Below, piece after piece: positions 63,101 to 64,000 of a stretch of DNA of 64,000 nucleotides (position 1 is the stretch's first letter; the number at the start of each line of letters is the position of its first letter). The stretch comes from Akkermansia sp. RCC_12PD (GTDB lineage: Bacteria; Verrucomicrobiota; Verrucomicrobiia; Verrucomicrobiales; Akkermansiaceae): NCBI RefSeq assembly GCF_036417355.1, contig NZ_CP143889.1, positions 1,798,001-1,862,000 of the forward strand. Direction: 5' to 3'. The position numbers and the translations under genes are program-made. The notes under the pieces are model-generated. The model ran no database searches and was not told the DNA's origin. It saw nothing but the letters and a program-made list of their open reading frames with translations.

Positions 63101-64000
63101 TCTGAAGCGGACCTTTCCTGGGATCTTGACGGAACTCCATCCTCTTATACGGATGGTCAGACGGTTTACTTCTCCAACGGGGACGGCGTAAACAAAAATG
63201 TAACGATTGTCGGTGACGTGGCGCCGGGCAAAATCAATATTGTGGGAACGGACTTCGTCTTCACCGGGGATGGTTCCATTACCGGGGAAACGACGCTGAA
63301 CCTTCTGGACGGCGCGTCCCTGACCCTCAACAATACCAACTCCTACAGCGGAGACACGGTCCTTTATGACGGCAGCAAGCTTACTGTCGTCGGGAACGCC
63401 CTGGGCTCCAGTACGGTGTTTTTGCGGGGTAACTCCGTGTTGGAAATAACCACAGGCACCTGGAACGGATTGGGTACGCGCCTTAGCGCCGACTCAACCG
63501 GTACCTTGAAACTGTCGGGGAACGTCACCGGAACGACGACGGATGCCTTGAGCAAGGTAACTTATGAGATTGGTTCCGGTACGCGGCTGACGCTTTCGGC
63601 GGGTACGTATGGCAACACGATCACCGGTGCCGGCAGCTTGTGGTCCGCCTCCGGAACCACGGTATTGAAGGGGAAAGTTGACATTGGCGGAGAATACAGG
63701 TTGATAGGGGTGAAGAACACGGCCTCCAGCTGGACGCTGGATTCCAATGCCTCCCTGACGGCGGGCAGCTTCATCGGCCGTTATGAATTCAACGGCACGA
63801 CGACGCTTAATATTAATGCGGGCGCCGTCATGAACATTACTGGCACCTTGCAAGCGGCCCGCGACGGCAAGTCCATCATGAATATTGCCCAGGACGCCAT
63901 GGTTCTGGCCCAGACCCTGGATTTGGGCCAGAACTGGGACGGCAGCGAAAAGGGGGCCACCATTAATTTGAATGGGGGAAGTCTGATGCTGGGGGCCGGA
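60113..64000 (+). CDS. Giant autotransporter-repeat surface protein (partial, runs off the window)
   Basis: The frame opens at ATG 60113 and stays open for all 1296 codons to the window edge, so the C-terminus is missing. A signal peptide (about 1-27, FSSFSARA) is followed by long Gly/Ser/Thr/Asn-rich beta-helix sequence. Repeating modules start with a Trp-rich G-N-W motif (TAGNWAGDA, near 57; WSDKGTGW, near 304; WKSGNWST, near 990). Each is followed by D-x-V-I/Y-F-x-N/S and a V-x-V-x-G segment. Autotransporter-associated repeats of the G-T-G-x-L-x-K-T/G-A-G-T-L-x-L-N-G type appear, for example SGKLVKTGAGTLVLNGTA near 806. A beta-barrel is expected beyond the window. Element C lies just upstream. 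Confidence 0.88.
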   Translation, partial: MRLHLPPRLRFALIASLISFTGFSSFSARAATSADFWQAPAFGGTEFTWTGGGGDNALGTAGNWAGDAAPARPGDTGPHLIFNNVDVNVTGAPPSTSDQGGISVTGDSNVTVGLGPYAGSIFVGSGSTLSTSFGTQIKNSEAEGHANVYVEGTLNLTTPSGNLNLDNGPGAGNHYWHIGLNGLVNLANTSTVTKNGKTWNVEVVVANSMEDTSLTNRTLTTDMVLTRKFMTAGADLGSSLDNLLIWKQTGEDAYEALTQVDSVDQLGAGDFLLVSTGSGMSVQYKGAGYAAETLIWNSESGIWSDKGTGWYKEGDGGKTDTSFLNGDSVIFNADEGNKTVTVAGAIDVKSMTFEDGTVYSLLLENSASLAAESVILGNNAELTLGSDASRFSSFSSEVSGSEGASLSVWLTASSNGNNTVSLGAASGLENVYINGTLAANLSGAASSTSMGNAVLHMNNGSTFLIRSGAGNTVAPASRMVVEGDMTFELGDGLTTASAFTTNIVGGDSVAASNNLIFKGHTGNVTVTGNIDYAGRIGFNEASGGYGPSVTFKDNTIRVGSIKNDYCTSIMNFNNSQVTATGVYMGSRWDGSQIVLNQGTEMSTGQLRLGDRNGDPSMSECVVVVNRGATLNVTGTSNGHATSRSLLLAHWAAGSGRINLQGGTLNSFGATMFLAWAGTETQSKGTFSATSGTANLLGMDFWGESGGVFKGQFLLGTATTGDARVNFGTSGITNFAGSSVIQLGEGTLGALGNWSLSYNTDYTEAFVNLVGSVNGTIIDTQDANDGTTDRTITFQNGLTGSGKLVKTGAGTLVLNGTAKAPVPADGDTAAIPGFTGTVELREGSLTVKDSSVIGQGTLLIGGGLSVAVTSENGYSLDAGSTLGTTNIAGGTATLGAVLTLNGGVLSFDSLSTDTAALTVNSVNGNSATDVQVALSSLTTNTNYALLHGTGLEDKSFTLSGAAAELYKGSFEVIDNTLYVSFTDKEGLLRWKSGNWSTSEADLSWDLDGTPSSYTDGQTVYFSNGDGVNKNVTIVGDVAPGKINIVGTDFVFTGDGSITGETTLNLLDGASLTLNNTNSYSGDTVLYDGSKLTVVGNALGSSTVFLRGNSVLEITTGTWNGLGTRLSADSTGTLKLSGNVTGTTTDALSKVTYEIGSGTRLTLSAGTYGNTITGAGSLWSASGTTVLKGKVDIGGEYRLIGVKNTASSWTLDSNASLTAGSFIGRYEFNGTTTLNINAGAVMNITGTLQAARDGKSIMNIAQDAMVLAQTLDLGQNWDGSEKGATINLNGGSLMLGAG

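Overview
The window reads as a chromosomal segment of a gut Verrucomicrobiota bacterium, most likely Akkermansia. The reasons are the rRNA type, a secreted GH89 alpha-N-acetylglucosaminidase of the kind used on host glycans, a type III glutamine synthetase, a Mn-dependent CBS pyrophosphatase, large autotransporter-type surface proteins, and mostly weak or absent Shine-Dalgarno sites. The assignment is inferred from gene content and was not checked against a database.

Layout. 1-5120 is an rRNA operon: 16S (5' end missing), tRNA-Ala, tRNA-Ile, 23S, 5S and a terminator. 5.1-13.5 kb holds the GH89 enzyme, an OPT-family transporter, pyrF, a TonB-like protein and a pyrophosphatase. 13.5-17.2 kb (minus strand) is a dnaX-ybaB-EEP cluster; dnaX carries a C10 tract that breaks its reading frame. 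17.3-19.5 kb has two tandem coiled-coil membrane-anchored paralogues, a small lipoprotein and tRNA-Ser. 19.6-26 kb has radC-nnr, an unusually extended infA, rplM-rpsI and rlmH-uvrC. 26-33.7 kb is a plus-strand run: exbB-exbD-TPR protein, a glycosyltransferase-51 penicillin-binding-like protein with a dead transpeptidase domain, an inositol monophosphatase-like protein, ispF and an MBL-fold hydrolase. 34-37 kb is the rpmH-rnpA-yidD-yidC cluster. 37-43 kb has type III glutamine synthetase and a Pmp-like autotransporter. 43-50 kb is metabolic: asd-ispA-nadC-pdxH-mutarotase, a secreted unknown, and sdaA. 50-59.8 kb has trxB, an SGNH hydrolase, a GNAT protein, an unknown helical-repeat protein, tatD, a KefB-type antiporter, a phosphoesterase, an M29 aminopeptidase, purN and an FKBP. 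From 60.1 kb a giant autotransporter-repeat protein runs off the end.

The strongest unexplained signal is a family of paired palindromic elements in intergenic DNA. Four pairs share the core CGGATT-NNN-AATCCG. In each pair the two copies are inverted relative to each other, and the central trinucleotide differs between pairs but is complementary within a pair (AAG/CTT, TGG/CCA, TAT/ATA, GCG/CGC). Three pairs have centres about 165-167 bp apart around AT-rich DNA; the fourth has about 313 bp. Two pairs sit directly upstream of the two autotransporter genes, so a mobile element, an invertible promoter or a folded regulator are all open.

Other points of note are infA, which seems to start at a non-canonical ATC and carries a roughly 100-residue Gly/Arg/Pro/Ala-rich extension, and DnaX, whose zinc module keeps only two of four cysteines.
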